64,000 nucleotides of DNA from Streptomyces sp. 1-11 (GCF_007176755.1 NZ_BJTV01000001.1:1-64000), one strand, 5' to 3'. Counted from the stretch's first letter, positions 19,905 through 28,553 are shown. Program-made: numbers and translations. The notes: generated by a model not told the origin, from the sequence alone.

Positions 19905-21332
19905 ATGCGCCGTTCGAAAATCGTCTGTACTCTCGGCCCCGCGGTCGACTCCCACGAGATGCTCGTCGCCATGATCGAGGCGGGTATGAACGTGGCCCGT
20001 TTCAACTTCAGCCACGGCTCCCACGCCGAGCACCAGGCGCGGTACGACCGCGTCCGGGCCGCGTCCAAGGAGACCGGCCGGGCCATCGGCGTACTCGCCG
20101 ACCTGCAGGGCCCGAAGATCCGCCTGGAGACCTTCGCCGAGGGCCCGGTCGAACTCGAGCGGGGTGACGAGTTCGTCATCACCACCGAGGACGTCCCGGG
20201 CGACAAGCAGATCTGCGGAACGACCTACAAGGGCCTGCCGGGCGACGTCTCGCGCGGCGACCAGATCCTGATCAACGACGGCAACGTCGAGCTGAAGGTC
20301 CTGGACGTCGAGGGCCCCCGGGTGCGGACGATCGTCATCGAGGGCGGCGTGGTCTCCGACCACAAGGGCATCAACCTGCCCGGCACCGCGGTGAACGTGC
20401 CCGCGCTGTCCGAGAAGGACGTCGACGACCTGCGCTTCGCCCTTCGCATGGGCTGCGACATGGTCGCCCTCTCCTTCGTCCGGGACGCCAAGGACGTGCA
20501 CGACGTGCACCGGGTGATGGACGAGGAGGGCCGCCGGGTCCCGGTGATCGCCAAGGTGGAGAAGCCGCAGGCGGTCGAGAACATGACGGACGTCGTGATG
20601 GCGTTCGACGGCGTGATGGTGGCCCGCGGCGACCTGGCCGTGGAGTACCCGCTCGAGAAGGTCCCCATGGTGCAGAAGCGCCTGATCGAGCTGTGCCGGC
20701 GCAACGCCAAGCCGGTGATCGTGGCGACCCAGATGATGGAGTCGATGATCACCAACTCCCGTCCGACCCGCGCCGAGGCCTCCGACGTGGCCAACGCGAT
20801 CCTGGACGGCGCGGACGCGGTCATGCTGTCGGCGGAGTCCTCGGTGGGCGCCTACCCGGTCGAGACGGTCAAGACGATGTCGAAGATCGTCACCGCGGCC
20901 GAGGAGGAACTGCTCTCCAAGGGCCTGCAGCCGCTCGTCCCCGGCAAGAAGCCGCGCACGCAGGGCGGCTCGGTCGCCCGTGCCGCCGCCGAGATCGCCG
21001 ACTTCCTCGGCGGCAAGGGCCTGATCGCCTTCACCAAGTCCGGTGACACCGCCCGCCGGCTGTCCCGCTACCGCGCGGCCCAGCCGATCCTGGCCTTCAC
21101 CACCGACGAGGGCACCCGCAACCAGCTCACCCTGAGCTGGGGCGTGGAGTCCCACATCGTGCCGTTCGTCAACAGCACCGACGAGATGGTCGACATGGTG
21201 GACCAGGAGCTGGCAAAGCTGCACCGCTTCAACCCCGGTGACACGGTGATCATCACCGCCGGCTCGCCCCCCGGCGTCCCCGGCACCACCAACATGGTCC
21301 GGGTGCACCACCTGGGCGGCAAGAACGACTGA
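19905..21332 (+). CDS. pyk: Pyruvate kinase
   Basis: 475 aa, last step of glycolysis. Motifs: KIVCTLGPA at the start, ARFNFSHG, the active-site helix IAKVEKPQ followed by MVARGDLAVEYP, and ATQMMESMI with NSRPTRAEASDVANA. Length is that of the standard bacterial enzyme without the extra C-terminal domain. The ATG lies where transcription should start (see promoter), so translation is probably leaderless. Followed by a strong terminator. Confidence 0.95.
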   Translation: MRRSKIVCTLGPAVDSHEMLVAMIEAGMNVARFNFSHGSHAEHQARYDRVRAASKETGRAIGVLADLQGPKIRLETFAEGPVELERGDEFVITTEDVPGDKQICGTTYKGLPGDVSRGDQILINDGNVELKVLDVEGPRVRTIVIEGGVVSDHKGINLPGTAVNVPALSEKDVDDLRFALRMGCDMVALSFVRDAKDVHDVHRVMDEEGRRVPVIAKVEKPQAVENMTDVVMAFDGVMVARGDLAVEYPLEKVPMVQKRLIELCRRNAKPVIVATQMMESMITNSRPTRAEASDVANAILDGADAVMLSAESSVGAYPVETVKTMSKIVTAAEEELLSKGLQPLVPGKKPRTQGGSVARAAAEIADFLGGKGLIAFTKSGDTARRLSRYRAAQPILAFTTDEGTRNQLTLSWGVESHIVPFVNSTDEMVDMVDQELAKLHRFNPGDTVIITAGSPPGVPGTTNMVRVHHLGGKND

Positions 21333-21355
21333 CGGGCCTAGGGCCTCGGCACGCA

Positions 21356-21390
21356 CTGAGGGCGCCCCCTGTGACAGGGGGCGCCCTCAG
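21356..21390. terminator. Strong bidirectional terminator after pyk
   Basis: A perfect 16-bp stem, CTGAGGGCGCCCCCTG (21356-21371) and its complement (21375-21390), with loop TGA. It lies between converging pyk and the secreted-protein gene ending at 21428. No clear T-run on either side. Confidence 0.75.
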
Positions 21391-21427
21391 CTCTGTGCGC
21401 GGCTCCCGAACGGGCTCGTGGGGACGC

Positions 21428-22777
21428 TCAGTCGGTGGTGTACAGGTGCATGCCGGGCACGTGCAGGTCGCCGCCGAACTGGGCCGCCTGGACCACGTGC
21501 ACCTTGGTGAAGTAGATCAGCGGGATGTTCAGCGGCGGCGGGCTGTCCGGGCTGAACGTGACCGGGATCAGCCCCAGCAGGTTGCCGGAGATGCTCTCGG
21601 TGTACATCACCGTGTCGCCGCCGGTGATGGTGGACGTCGAGCCCTTGGCCGCCTGCACGTGGTACGTCTTGCCGGCCTGCTTGTCCTTCACCGTCTGGTG
21701 CAGGTCGCCGATGTCCGTGCCGCCCGAGATGACGTACTTCAGCACCTTCTTGGTGGTGCCGTTGGCCGTCTTGACCTCGACGATGCCCTTGTAGTCGGCG
21801 CCCTTCAGCGTCAGCGAGCTGGCGTCCAGGTACCAGGGGTCGTCCGCCACCGGCACCTTGTTGTCGACGCCGCTCTCGGCGTCGGTGGCCGCCGGGCAGT
21901 CCTCGGGGGACGTCGTGGCGCTCGCGGACGGGCTGGGCGTCGCCGACCCGGCCGCGTCCCCGGCCGCCTTCGTGGTGTCCTCGACCGTCTTGGCGGCGTC
22001 CCCGGCGGTCTCGGAGACCTTGCCGGTGGTGTCCTTGACGGTGCCCGTGACCGTGTCCGTGACGGTCTTGGTCGTCTTCTCGACGGTGTCCTTGACCGTG
22101 CCGGCCGCGCCGCCCTCGGTGCCCGAGGAGGAGCCGGCCGACGGGGACGGCGACGGCTCCGGGCTCGCGGACGTGCCGGAGTCCGTCTTGCCGCCGGTGA
22201 GGAGGTCACCGAGCGTGTCGCCGAGCGTGCCCAGCACACCGCCGGTGCTCTTGGTCGCCGACGCGGACGCCGACGGGTCCGGCGTCGCCGTGCCGCCGCC
22301 GGACCCGGAGTCCGAACCCGAGCCGGAGGAGCCGGACGTCGCCGTGGGCTCGGGCGCGGGCTTCTCGTCGGAACCTGAATCCGGCGAGGAGGTCCGGCCC
22401 GGGTCCGGCGTGCCGTCGTCCTTGGCCTCGGCGGAGGCCGTGGGGGCCGGCGTCGCCTCGCCGGTGGACTCGCTCGCGGACGGCGACGGCGAGGCCGAGG
22501 CCTTCCCGGAGTCCTTCAGCGCGTCGACGCAGTCCTGGTACTCCGCGGCCTTCTGGCTGTTGGAGGTCGCCGTGCCGTTGTTGTCGGCGAGGGCGAGCGT
22601 CGATGTGAAGCCCATCCCCACGATGACGGCGGTGGGCATCGCCACGGAGGCGATCGCCTTGCCGGCGGGCATATGGAACCTGGTGAACAGCGGCCGCCTG
22701 GGTGCCGCGTGGCGGGGACCGGTTCTCGCACGGGATCCGTCCACATCGGCCCCGTGGGTCACCTCGTCAGCCGGCAC
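21428..22777 (-). CDS. Secreted protein with Ser/Thr/Pro-rich linker, third gene of the DUF6230-DUF6114 operon
   Basis: 449 aa, no characterised homologue recognised. A long basic n-region and a hydrophobic segment (41-63) ending LALA-D suggest a signal peptide cut near residue 64. A short segment with C83 is followed by a linker of about 200 residues rich in Ser, Thr, Pro, Gly and Ala; part of it (VEKTTKTVTDTVTGTVKDTT and on) is a Thr/Val/Lys repeat like LEA proteins. From C294 to the end is a compact, beta-rich domain of about 155 residues. GTG 22777 has GGGAGG four nt upstream and overlaps the end of the DUF6114 gene by 11 bp. Probably envelope-associated; role unknown. Confidence 0.7.
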   Translation of the reverse strand: MPADEVTHGADVDGSRARTGPRHAAPRRPLFTRFHMPAGKAIASVAMPTAVIVGMGFTSTLALADNNGTATSNSQKAAEYQDCVDALKDSGKASASPSPSASESTGEATPAPTASAEAKDDGTPDPGRTSSPDSGSDEKPAPEPTATSGSSGSGSDSGSGGGTATPDPSASASATKSTGGVLGTLGDTLGDLLTGGKTDSGTSASPEPSPSPSAGSSSGTEGGAAGTVKDTVEKTTKTVTDTVTGTVKDTTGKVSETAGDAAKTVEDTTKAAGDAAGSATPSPSASATTSPEDCPAATDAESGVDNKVPVADDPWYLDASSLTLKGADYKGIVEVKTANGTTKKVLKYVISGGTDIGDLHQTVKDKQAGKTYHVQAAKGSTSTITGGDTVMYTESISGNLLGLIPVTFSPDSPPPLNIPLIYFTKVHVVQAAQFGGDLHVPGMHLYTTD

Positions 22778-23324
22778 TGTGCCTCCCGTTCGCCCCGTTG
22801 GCCGGGCTCGTTCCTGACAGGTCGTTCGACTCGTGCACGGCGCCCGCCTCCGGCGTCTTGTCCAGCCAGGACCCGGGGGTGTCCGACCGCCCCGTGCCGG
22901 GGCCCTCAGCGCCCTCCTGCGCGGCCGGCGAGCCCGGCACCCAGGACACGGCCATGGCACCGCCGACGAGCGCGAGCAGGAAGCCGACGATGAAGCCGCC
23001 GAAGTTGGACACGGGCAGGGACACCAGCCCGAGCAGGATCGCGGCGACGCCCGCGAAGGTCCGTACGTGCTTCTGGAACCAGAGGCTGATGCCGAGGACG
23101 ACCAGCAGCACTCCGATGATCAGCGACCCGGCGCCCGCGGTCGTCGACATCGCCAGGGTCAGGTGACCGACCTGGAGATGGGCGTACGGGAAGTACATGA
23201 TCGGAAAGCCGCTGAGCAGGACGAAGAGGCCGGCCCAGAACGGCCGGGTGCCCCGCCAGGCGCGGAACTGCAGCCTGCGGCGGGTGAACTCGCCGGGTTC
23301 GGCGGCAGGAGTCTCGGCGCTCAT
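22767..23324 (-). CDS. DUF6114-like membrane protein
   Basis: 185 aa. Four hydrophobic helices (about 28-46, 57-82, 88-105, 108-127), then a polar tail of some 55 residues. From memory this matches DUF6114 proteins, found in Streptomyces next to DUF6230 genes. ATG 23324 has GGGAGCTG upstream. The downstream secreted-protein gene overlaps its 3' end, so both are translated from one mRNA. It could anchor or export its two secreted neighbours; that is inference. Confidence 0.7.
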   Translation of the reverse strand: MSAETPAAEPGEFTRRRLQFRAWRGTRPFWAGLFVLLSGFPIMYFPYAHLQVGHLTLAMSTTAGAGSLIIGVLLVVLGISLWFQKHVRTFAGVAAILLGLVSLPVSNFGGFIVGFLLALVGGAMAVSWVPGSPAAQEGAEGPGTGRSDTPGSWLDKTPEAGAVHESNDLSGTSPANGANGRHSAG

Positions 23325-23368
23325 GGAAAACAGCTCCCTGGTGCGGCGTTGCTGTGGTGGTGATGTGT

Positions 23369-23431
23369 GCCGCGTGTGAACACGCGGCCGGAGTGTGGAC
23401 GGGCGGGGGCGCCATCGGCTCCCCCGCCCGT
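23369..23431 (-). terminator. Two hairpins between the DUF6230 and DUF6114 genes
   Basis: GCCGCGTGT/ACACGCGGC (23369-23377, 23380-23388) and an 11-bp GC stem (23399-23409 with 23421-23431). They follow the DUF6230 stop and probably cause partial termination, so the first gene would be made in excess over the other two. Confidence 0.5.
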
Positions 23432-23442
23432 TCAGTGAGTGC

Positions 23443-24093
23443 TCAGTAGCACTCGACGCCCGCGCCGCTGCCCTTGTGCAGCGACATGTGCAGACCGCTG
23501 AGCTTGAAGGTTCCGGCGGTGGTCGCCCACGCCGTCTGCCTCACGTCGGTCAGGTCCGCCGAGTCCGCCTGCTGGGCGAAGCCGAACGGGTTGGCCTGCT
23601 CGCCGTTGCCCTTCATGCCCGGACCCTTGCTCGCGTCCTTGGCGGCAACACCGATGTCGATGTTGTGGAAGACGGCGTCGGTCTGCAGGTCCTCGACGTC
23701 GATGTACAGACGGTCGGCCTGGACCTGCTTGTCCTTGTCGGAGCTGTCACCCGCCTCCAGGCGGAGCGTGACGTTCCCGAAGCCCGGGATGGGGCTGACG
23801 ACCGACTGGCACATCTTCTGGATCGTGGCCGACTTGAAGGCCGAGACCGCGACCGGGTGCTGCGTCTTGTCACCGGTCAGGGTGTAGCCGTCGTCGAGCG
23901 CTCCGTACTGCGAGAAGCCCTCGCCGTGGAGCGACTTCGCCGTCACCTTGAACGACTGGCCCGAAACGCTGAACGAAGCAGCGAGGGCACCCTGCGCCAG
24001 GGCGACACCTATCGCTGCCGTGGCGGCGACGCTGGGCACCATGACCACAGCGAACCGCTTCCATCTGGTCCCGCCACGCACCTGGGACTCCAT
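23443..24093 (-). CDS. Secreted DUF6230-like protein
   Basis: 216 aa. Signal peptide: RWKRF basic start, hydrophobic helix about 14-36, cut near residue 38-39 (GALAA-S). The mature part is beta-rich with no obvious enzyme motif and has exactly two cysteines, C95 and C215 (C-terminus ECY), which could form a disulfide. Similar Streptomyces proteins have, as I recall, been annotated as cholesterol esterase, but I see no catalytic serine motif of the GxSxG type, so that label looks doubtful. ATG 24093 has GGAGG five nt upstream. First gene of the operon, behind a very long structured non-coding region. Confidence 0.7.
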   Translation of the reverse strand: MESQVRGGTRWKRFAVVMVPSVAATAAIGVALAQGALAASFSVSGQSFKVTAKSLHGEGFSQYGALDDGYTLTGDKTQHPVAVSAFKSATIQKMCQSVVSPIPGFGNVTLRLEAGDSSDKDKQVQADRLYIDVEDLQTDAVFHNIDIGVAAKDASKGPGMKGNGEQANPFGFAQQADSADLTDVRQTAWATTAGTFKLSGLHMSLHKGSGAGVECY

Positions 24094-24469
24094 ATTTCCT
24101 CCTTCTCGGACGTACATCTCCTGGCCCGGCTCGCCCCTATCGGCGGCTCGGCCGGGCAGGGATGGGAGAAGTGCTACGTCCTCGGAAAGGAGAGCGCCCG
24201 TACTCATCAGGCACGAACCGCGCCCGAACCACCGGCGATCACCCCCGAGCGACAACCACTGGTCGCGCCTGACACGCATCACGCACAACCTTCTGGACAG
24301 GCTTCGCCGTACGGCGAAGACCCCCCTGTCCTAGAGCCGGCGCCACTGCCGCCGGCTCTGCTCGGTGGGGACCCAGAGTCTCCCTCGACCCGGCCGGCTG
24401 CCGGGGGTACGGGAATGGACCGAGCGTCGCCGATCGTGGTGCATTCTCGGCCCCGGCACAAGGGGGTTC

Positions 24470-24485
24470 GTTACTCGCTAGTAAC
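24470..24485. promoter_or_regulatory. Palindrome GTTACT-CGCT-AGTAAC
   Basis: Perfect 6-4-6 inverted repeat, the form expected for a TetR-type operator. A related half-site pair, TTACTC-G-GAGTAA, is at 24601-24613. Both lie upstream of the DUF6230 operon, and a TetR gene is 1.4 kb away. Confidence 0.55.
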
Positions 24486-24600
24486 GGCCGGATAACCGAA
24501 CAACGACCCAGCGGTCCCGAAGGGCGACGCTGGGTGGCAGCCGAGGGCAGAGCAAAGCCGTTGATCCTTGGACGAATCCAGACAGATCAACGGCTGCGAT

Positions 24601-24613
24601 TTACTCGGAGTAA
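24601..24613. promoter_or_regulatory. Palindrome TTACTC-G-GAGTAA
   Basis: Perfect 13-bp dyad sharing the TTACT half-site with the palindrome at 24470-24485, 131 bp away; the pair could be bridged by one regulator. Confidence 0.45.
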
Positions 24614-24625
24614 CAGCGGCCGCAA

Positions 24626-24642
24626 TTGCCAAGTTTTGGCAA
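24626..24642. promoter_or_regulatory. Palindrome TTGCCAA-GTT-TTGGCAA
   Basis: Perfect 7-3-7 inverted repeat 13 bp from the previous dyad, with a different half-site, so it probably binds a second regulator. Confidence 0.45.
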
Positions 24643-24715
24643 AGTGCGACCGCCCTGACGCCTCGTCGGCAAAGTTTTCACCCCGGCATCACACGCCGCG
24701 GCGTTTAGCGACTGG

Positions 24716-25687
24716 TCAGAACAGAGCCCGGGCGAGGGCCCGTCGGGCCCCGACCACGCGCGGGTCCTCCGGCCCCACGACCTCGAACAGCTCCAGCAGC
24801 CGGCGGCGCACCGCGTCCCGGTCCTCGCCCGCCGTGCGCCGCACGGCGTCGATGAGCCGCCCGAAGGCGTCGTCGACGTGCCCGCCGACGAGGTCCAGGT
24901 CGGCGGCCGCGATCTGCGCGTCCACGTCGCCCGGCTTCTCGGCGGCCTCCTTGCGCACCAGCTGCGGGTCCATGTCCTGCACCCGCTGCAGCAACTCGGC
25001 CTGCGCGAGGCCGAGTTTGGCCTCCATGTTGCCCGGGTCGTCGCTCAGCACGTTCCGGTACGCCTGGACGGCGCCGCCCAGGTCCCCCGCGTCCAGCGCC
25101 TGTACGGCGGCCTCCAGCAGCGCGTCGTACGGTCCGGCCGGCGCCTCCTGCGGCACGGCGGCGCCGGGCGCGGCGTCCGGGTCGACGGTCAGGCCGGTGA
25201 GGCCGAAGCGTTCCTCGGCGACCTGCACCAGCTGGTCGAGGGTCTGGCGGATCTGCTGTTCGCCGGCGGCGCCCTGGAAGAGGGGCAGCGCCTGCCCCGC
25301 CACGACGGCGAAGACGGCCGGGATCCCCTGGACCCCGAACTGCTGCATCAGCATCTGGTTGGCGTCGACGTCGATCTTGGCGAGCAGGAAGCGCCCGTTG
25401 TACTCGACCGCCAGTCGCTCCAGGACCGGGCTCAGCTGCTTGCAGGGCTGACACCACTCGGCCCAGAAGTCGATGACGACCGGCACTTCGGCGGACCGCT
25501 GCAGGACATCCCGCTCGAATCCCGCCTCATCGACGTCGATGACGAGGTCGGCCGGGGAGACGGCCCCCGCGCCGCCCTGCCGGGCGGCTTCGGCGCGCGT
25601 CTGCTCGGCCTTGGCCTTGGCCTCCTGGGCCGCCTTCACCGCGGCGAGGTCGACGACGCCGCTCATGGACATGTTCCGTGGCTGCAT
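24716..25687 (-). CDS. Thioredoxin-TPR protein (CnoX/YbbN-like)
   Basis: 323 aa. N-terminal helix, then a thioredoxin domain (about 45-150) with active site W78-C-Q-P-C82, then a helical C-terminal half with TPR-like repeats (DAGDLGGAVQAYRNVLSDDP and on). This is the architecture of E. coli CnoX/YbbN, a chaperone-redox protein. Unlike YbbN, both active-site cysteines are present. ATG 25687 has GGGGAGG nine nt upstream, and a 9-bp hairpin (25706-25714 with 25738-25746) sits directly ahead of that site. Confidence 0.88.
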   Translation of the reverse strand: MQPRNMSMSGVVDLAAVKAAQEAKAKAEQTRAEAARQGGAGAVSPADLVIDVDEAGFERDVLQRSAEVPVVIDFWAEWCQPCKQLSPVLERLAVEYNGRFLLAKIDVDANQMLMQQFGVQGIPAVFAVVAGQALPLFQGAAGEQQIRQTLDQLVQVAEERFGLTGLTVDPDAAPGAAVPQEAPAGPYDALLEAAVQALDAGDLGGAVQAYRNVLSDDPGNMEAKLGLAQAELLQRVQDMDPQLVRKEAAEKPGDVDAQIAAADLDLVGGHVDDAFGRLIDAVRRTAGEDRDAVRRRLLELFEVVGPEDPRVVGARRALARALF

Positions 25688-25838
25688 GCGTCTATCCTCC
25701 CCTGTCCCGGCGCCTGAAAGAAAAAAGCGGTGTGCCCGGCGCCGGGTCCCCACCCCACGCCGGTGACAGTCGCCCGTGTACGTCCCTCACGAGCTTTCGC
25801 TACGACCCGTAGCGTAATGCCCCGCACGAGCCCCGCGA

Positions 25839-25853
25839 CACCGGTCACCGGTG
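25839..25853 (+). promoter_or_regulatory. Palindrome upstream of tetR
   Basis: CACCGGT-C-ACCGGTG, a perfect 15-bp dyad about 45-60 bp before the tetR start. A second dyad CGCTAC-N5-GTAGCG is at 25798-25814. Either may be the autoregulatory operator in this divergent region. Confidence 0.45.
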
Positions 25854-25897
25854 ATCTCCCTCACGACCGCACAGTTTCCGCCGGTTATGGTCGGGGC

Positions 25898-26530
25898 ATG
25901 CAGAGCCGCCGTACCGCCAGCCGTACCGGACGTCCGCGCAGCGCCGCCGCGGACGCCGCGATCCTGGCCGCCACACGGGAGGCACTGGTGGAGCTGGGCT
26001 GGTCGAAGCTGGCCCTCAGCGACGTGGCCCTGCGGGCCGGGGTCGCCAAGACGACGCTCTACCGGCGCTGGGCGGGCAAGAACGAACTGGTGGTGGACGC
26101 GGTCGCGGAGCTGTTCGACGAGCTGGAACTGCCCGACCGCGGCAGCCTGGCCGCCGACATCGAGGGCGTGGTCCTGCAGTTCGCGGCGATCCTGGCCCGC
26201 CCGGAGGCCAGAAGTGGCCTGATGGCGGTGGTCGCGGAGGCGACCCGGGACGACGCGCTGCGCGAGCGGATCCGCGCCTCGATCGTGGACCGGCAGATGC
26301 GCCTGGTCCTGGAGGGCCGCGCCCGGGCCCAGCGGCGCGGCGAGCTCCCGCCCGAGCCGGATCCGACGGAGTCGTCCCGCACGGTGGACCTGATCTTCGA
26401 CATGGTGGCGGGCGCGGTGGTGCACCGCACCCTGGTGAGCGGCAAGCCGGCGGACCAGGCCTGGGTGCACGGCTTCACCCGGGTGCTGCTGCTCGGCCTG
26501 ACCGCCCAGCCGGACGGCGGCACGGCTTAG
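25898..26530 (+). CDS. TetR-family regulator
   Basis: 210 aa. N-terminal TetR helix-turn-helix: AILAATREALVELGWSKLALSDVALRAGVAKTTLYRRWAGK, followed by a helical ligand domain of the TetR_C type. ATG 25898 is chosen because TATGGT (25886-25891) ends six nt upstream, indicating a leaderless mRNA; the frame is open upstream but not conserved in character. Divergent from the thioredoxin-TPR gene. Targets could be itself and the operon at 24093; neither is shown. Confidence 0.88.
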   Translation: MQSRRTASRTGRPRSAAADAAILAATREALVELGWSKLALSDVALRAGVAKTTLYRRWAGKNELVVDAVAELFDELELPDRGSLAADIEGVVLQFAAILARPEARSGLMAVVAEATRDDALRERIRASIVDRQMRLVLEGRARAQRRGELPPEPDPTESSRTVDLIFDMVAGAVVHRTLVSGKPADQAWVHGFTRVLLLGLTAQPDGGTA

Positions 26531-26537
26531 GCCGTAC

Positions 26538-26665
26538 CGCCGGGGCGGACCGGGCCGAACCGCCGAGGCGGACCAAGCCGTCCCGCATGGGCGTACCCGG
26601 CCGGGCCCACTGGGGCAGACCGGGCCGGACCACCGAGGCGGACCGGGCCGAACCGTCGGCGCGGT
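26538..26665. repeat. Imperfect GC-rich repeats after tetR
   Basis: Several degenerate copies of a GGCGGACCGGGCCGAACCG-like unit in the intergenic region between converging tetR and icmA. No coding frame. They probably arose by slippage. Confidence 0.5.
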
Positions 26666-26711
26666 GGGCCGGTCCGCCGGACGGCGGGAGGACCCGGCTC
26701 CCGGCCCCCGG

Positions 26712-26750
26712 CTGACGCCCGCAGCGGGCGGCGGCCGCGGCGGGCGTCAG
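26712..26750. terminator. Hairpin between converging tetR and icmA
   Basis: CTGACGCCCGC (26712-26722) pairs with GCGGGCGTCAG (26740-26750), 17-nt GC-rich loop. It ends 14 bp before the icmA stop codon and may serve both genes. Confidence 0.6.
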
Positions 26751-26763
26751 CCGCTGCGGGCGG

Positions 26764-28464
26764 CTAGAACCCCGCCGGTTCCGTGTACACCCCCCACTCG
26801 TCCCGCAGCACGCCGCAGATCTCGCCGAGGGTCGCCTCCGCCCGTACGGCGTCCAGCATCGGCTCGATCATGTTGGCCCCGGAGCGCGCGGCCGACAGCA
26901 TCGCGTCCAGCGCGGAGCGCACCGCGGCCTCGTCGCGCGCCGTCTTCCGCTCGCCCAGGACGCGGACCTGCTCCCGCTCCACCTCGTGACTGACCCGCAG
27001 GATCTCCAGGTCCCCGGTCACCGATCCGGTGGCGACGTTGACGCCCACGACCCGCTTCTCGCCCTTCTCCAGCGCCTGCTGGTAGCGGAACGCGGACTCG
27101 GCGATCTCGCCGGTGAACCAGCCGTCCTCGATCCCGCGCAGGATCCCGGAGGTGATCGGCCCGATCGGGTGCCGCCCGTCCGGGTGAGCCCTGAGCCCGC
27201 GCTCCTTGATCTGCTCGAAGATCTTCTCCGCGTCCGCCTCGATCCGGTCCGTGAGCTGCTCCACGTACCAGGAGCCGCCCAGCGGGTCGGCCACGTTGGC
27301 GACGCCGGTCTCCTCCATCAGCACCTGCTGGGTGCGCAGCGCGATCTCGGCGGCCTGCTCGCTGGGCAGCGCCAGCGTCTCGTCCAGCGCGTTGGTGTGC
27401 AGGGAGTTGGTGCCGCCGAGCACGGCGGCCAGCGCCTCCACGGCGGTGCGCACCACGTTGTTGTACGGCTGCTGGGCGGTCAGCGAGACGCCCGCGGTCT
27501 GCGTGTGGAACCGCAGCCACTGCGCCTTCTCGCTCTTCGCGCCGTACACGTCCCGCATCCACCGGGCCCAGATCCGCCGGGCCGCGCGGAACTTGGCGAT
27601 CTCCTCGAAGAAGTCGACGTGCGCGTCGAAGAAGAAGGACAGGCCGGGCGCGAAGACGTCCACGTCGAGGCCGCGGCTGAGGCCCAGCTCGACGTAGCCG
27701 AAGCCGTCGGCGAGCGTGTAGGCCAGCTCCTGCGCGGCCGTGGCCCCGGCCTCGCGGATGTGGTAGCCGGAGACGGACAGCGGCTTGTAGGCGGGGATGC
27801 CGGCCGCGCAGTACTCCATCAGGTCGCCGATCAGACGCAGATGGGGCTCCGGCTGGAAGAGCCACTCCTTCTGCGCGATGTACTCCTTGAAGATGTCGGT
27901 CTGCAGCGTGCCGTTGAGGACCGACGGGGCGACGCCCTGCCGCTCGGCGGCGACCAGGTACATGCAGAAGACGGGCACCGCGGGCCCGCTGATGGTCATG
28001 GAGGTGGTGACGTCCCCGAGCGGGATGTCCTTGAACAGGACCTCCATGTCGGCGGCCGAGTCGATGGCCACGCCGCAGTGCCCGACCTCACCGAGCGAGC
28101 GCGGGTCGTCGGAGTCGCGCCCCATGAGCGTCGGCATGTCGAAGGCCACGGACAGGCCGCCGCCGCCCGCGGCGAGGATCATCTTGTAGCGCTCGTTGGT
28201 CTGCTCGGCGTTGCCGAACCCGGCGAACTGCCGGATCGTCCAGGTGCGCCCGCGGTAGCCGGTCGGGTGGAGCCCGCGCGTGAAGGGGTACTCCCCCGGC
28301 CACCCGATCCGCTCGAATCCCTCGTACGCGTCCCCGTGCCGGGGTCCGTACACCGGCTCCACGGGATCGCCGGAGAGCGTGGTGAAGTCTGCGTCGCGCT
28401 TGCGCGCGGCGTCGTAACGGGCCTGCCAGCGCCGGCGGCCTTCCTCGATGGCGTGAGCGTCCAT
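26764..28464 (-). CDS. icmA: Isobutyryl-CoA mutase large subunit IcmA
   Basis: 566 aa, exactly the length I recall for Streptomyces IcmA. Rearranges isobutyryl-CoA and n-butyryl-CoA together with the small B12-binding subunit IcmB. The substrate-pocket residues that separate this enzyme from methylmalonyl-CoA mutase are F80 (TIRQFAGFG) and Q198 (YIAQKE), where methylmalonyl-CoA mutase has Tyr and Arg. There is no cobalamin-binding domain (DxHxxG), and icmB is not in the window. The ATG is preceded by TAAATT seven nt upstream and no ribosome-binding site, so it is probably leaderless. Confidence 0.93.
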   Translation of the reverse strand: MDAHAIEEGRRRWQARYDAARKRDADFTTLSGDPVEPVYGPRHGDAYEGFERIGWPGEYPFTRGLHPTGYRGRTWTIRQFAGFGNAEQTNERYKMILAAGGGGLSVAFDMPTLMGRDSDDPRSLGEVGHCGVAIDSAADMEVLFKDIPLGDVTTSMTISGPAVPVFCMYLVAAERQGVAPSVLNGTLQTDIFKEYIAQKEWLFQPEPHLRLIGDLMEYCAAGIPAYKPLSVSGYHIREAGATAAQELAYTLADGFGYVELGLSRGLDVDVFAPGLSFFFDAHVDFFEEIAKFRAARRIWARWMRDVYGAKSEKAQWLRFHTQTAGVSLTAQQPYNNVVRTAVEALAAVLGGTNSLHTNALDETLALPSEQAAEIALRTQQVLMEETGVANVADPLGGSWYVEQLTDRIEADAEKIFEQIKERGLRAHPDGRHPIGPITSGILRGIEDGWFTGEIAESAFRYQQALEKGEKRVVGVNVATGSVTGDLEILRVSHEVEREQVRVLGERKTARDEAAVRSALDAMLSAARSGANMIEPMLDAVRAEATLGEICGVLRDEWGVYTEPAGF

Positions 28465-28530
28465 ACCATCGAATTTACTTGGACGTCCTAGTAAATGTCG
28501 ATGCCAACCGTGTCACGACCGGGAGAAGAC

Positions 28531-28553
28531 CGCCGTACGGGTGCCGTACGGCG
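28531..28553. terminator. Hairpin downstream of the DUF3817 gene
   Basis: CGCCGTACGG (28531-28540) and CCGTACGGCG (28544-28553) form a perfect 10-bp stem with loop GTG, between the DUF3817 stop (28600) and the icmA start. Confidence 0.6.

Larger units (their letters stand above)
24094..24715 (-). promoter_or_regulatory. 622-bp regulatory region upstream of the DUF6230 operon
   Basis: No credible gene. It holds three operator-like palindromes (24470-24485, 24601-24613, 24626-24642) and several hairpins: 24302-24319 (CTTCGCCG-TA-CGGCGAAG), 24333-24342 with 24350-24359, 24506-24513 with 24528-24535, and 24556-24566 with 24585-24595 plus an inner TGGA/TCCA. The downstream half (24094-24290) shows little structure. 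I read it as a multi-operator promoter with a long structured leader; a small RNA inside it is possible. Confidence 0.55.

Noticed and set aside
18423..21356. A 977-codon minus-strand open frame across ackA and pyk
   Set aside because: It spans genes with clear protein motifs on the plus strand; codon bias leaves the opposite frame open.
22778..22960. Longer start for the linker-rich secreted protein
   Set aside because: It would overlap the DUF6114 gene by about 190 bp; GTG 22777 has a ribosome-binding site.
24481..24600. c-di-AMP-type riboswitch on the plus strand
   Set aside because: A few GGGTGGC and GCCGAGGG pieces look similar, but no coding gene follows on that strand and the core layout is not met.
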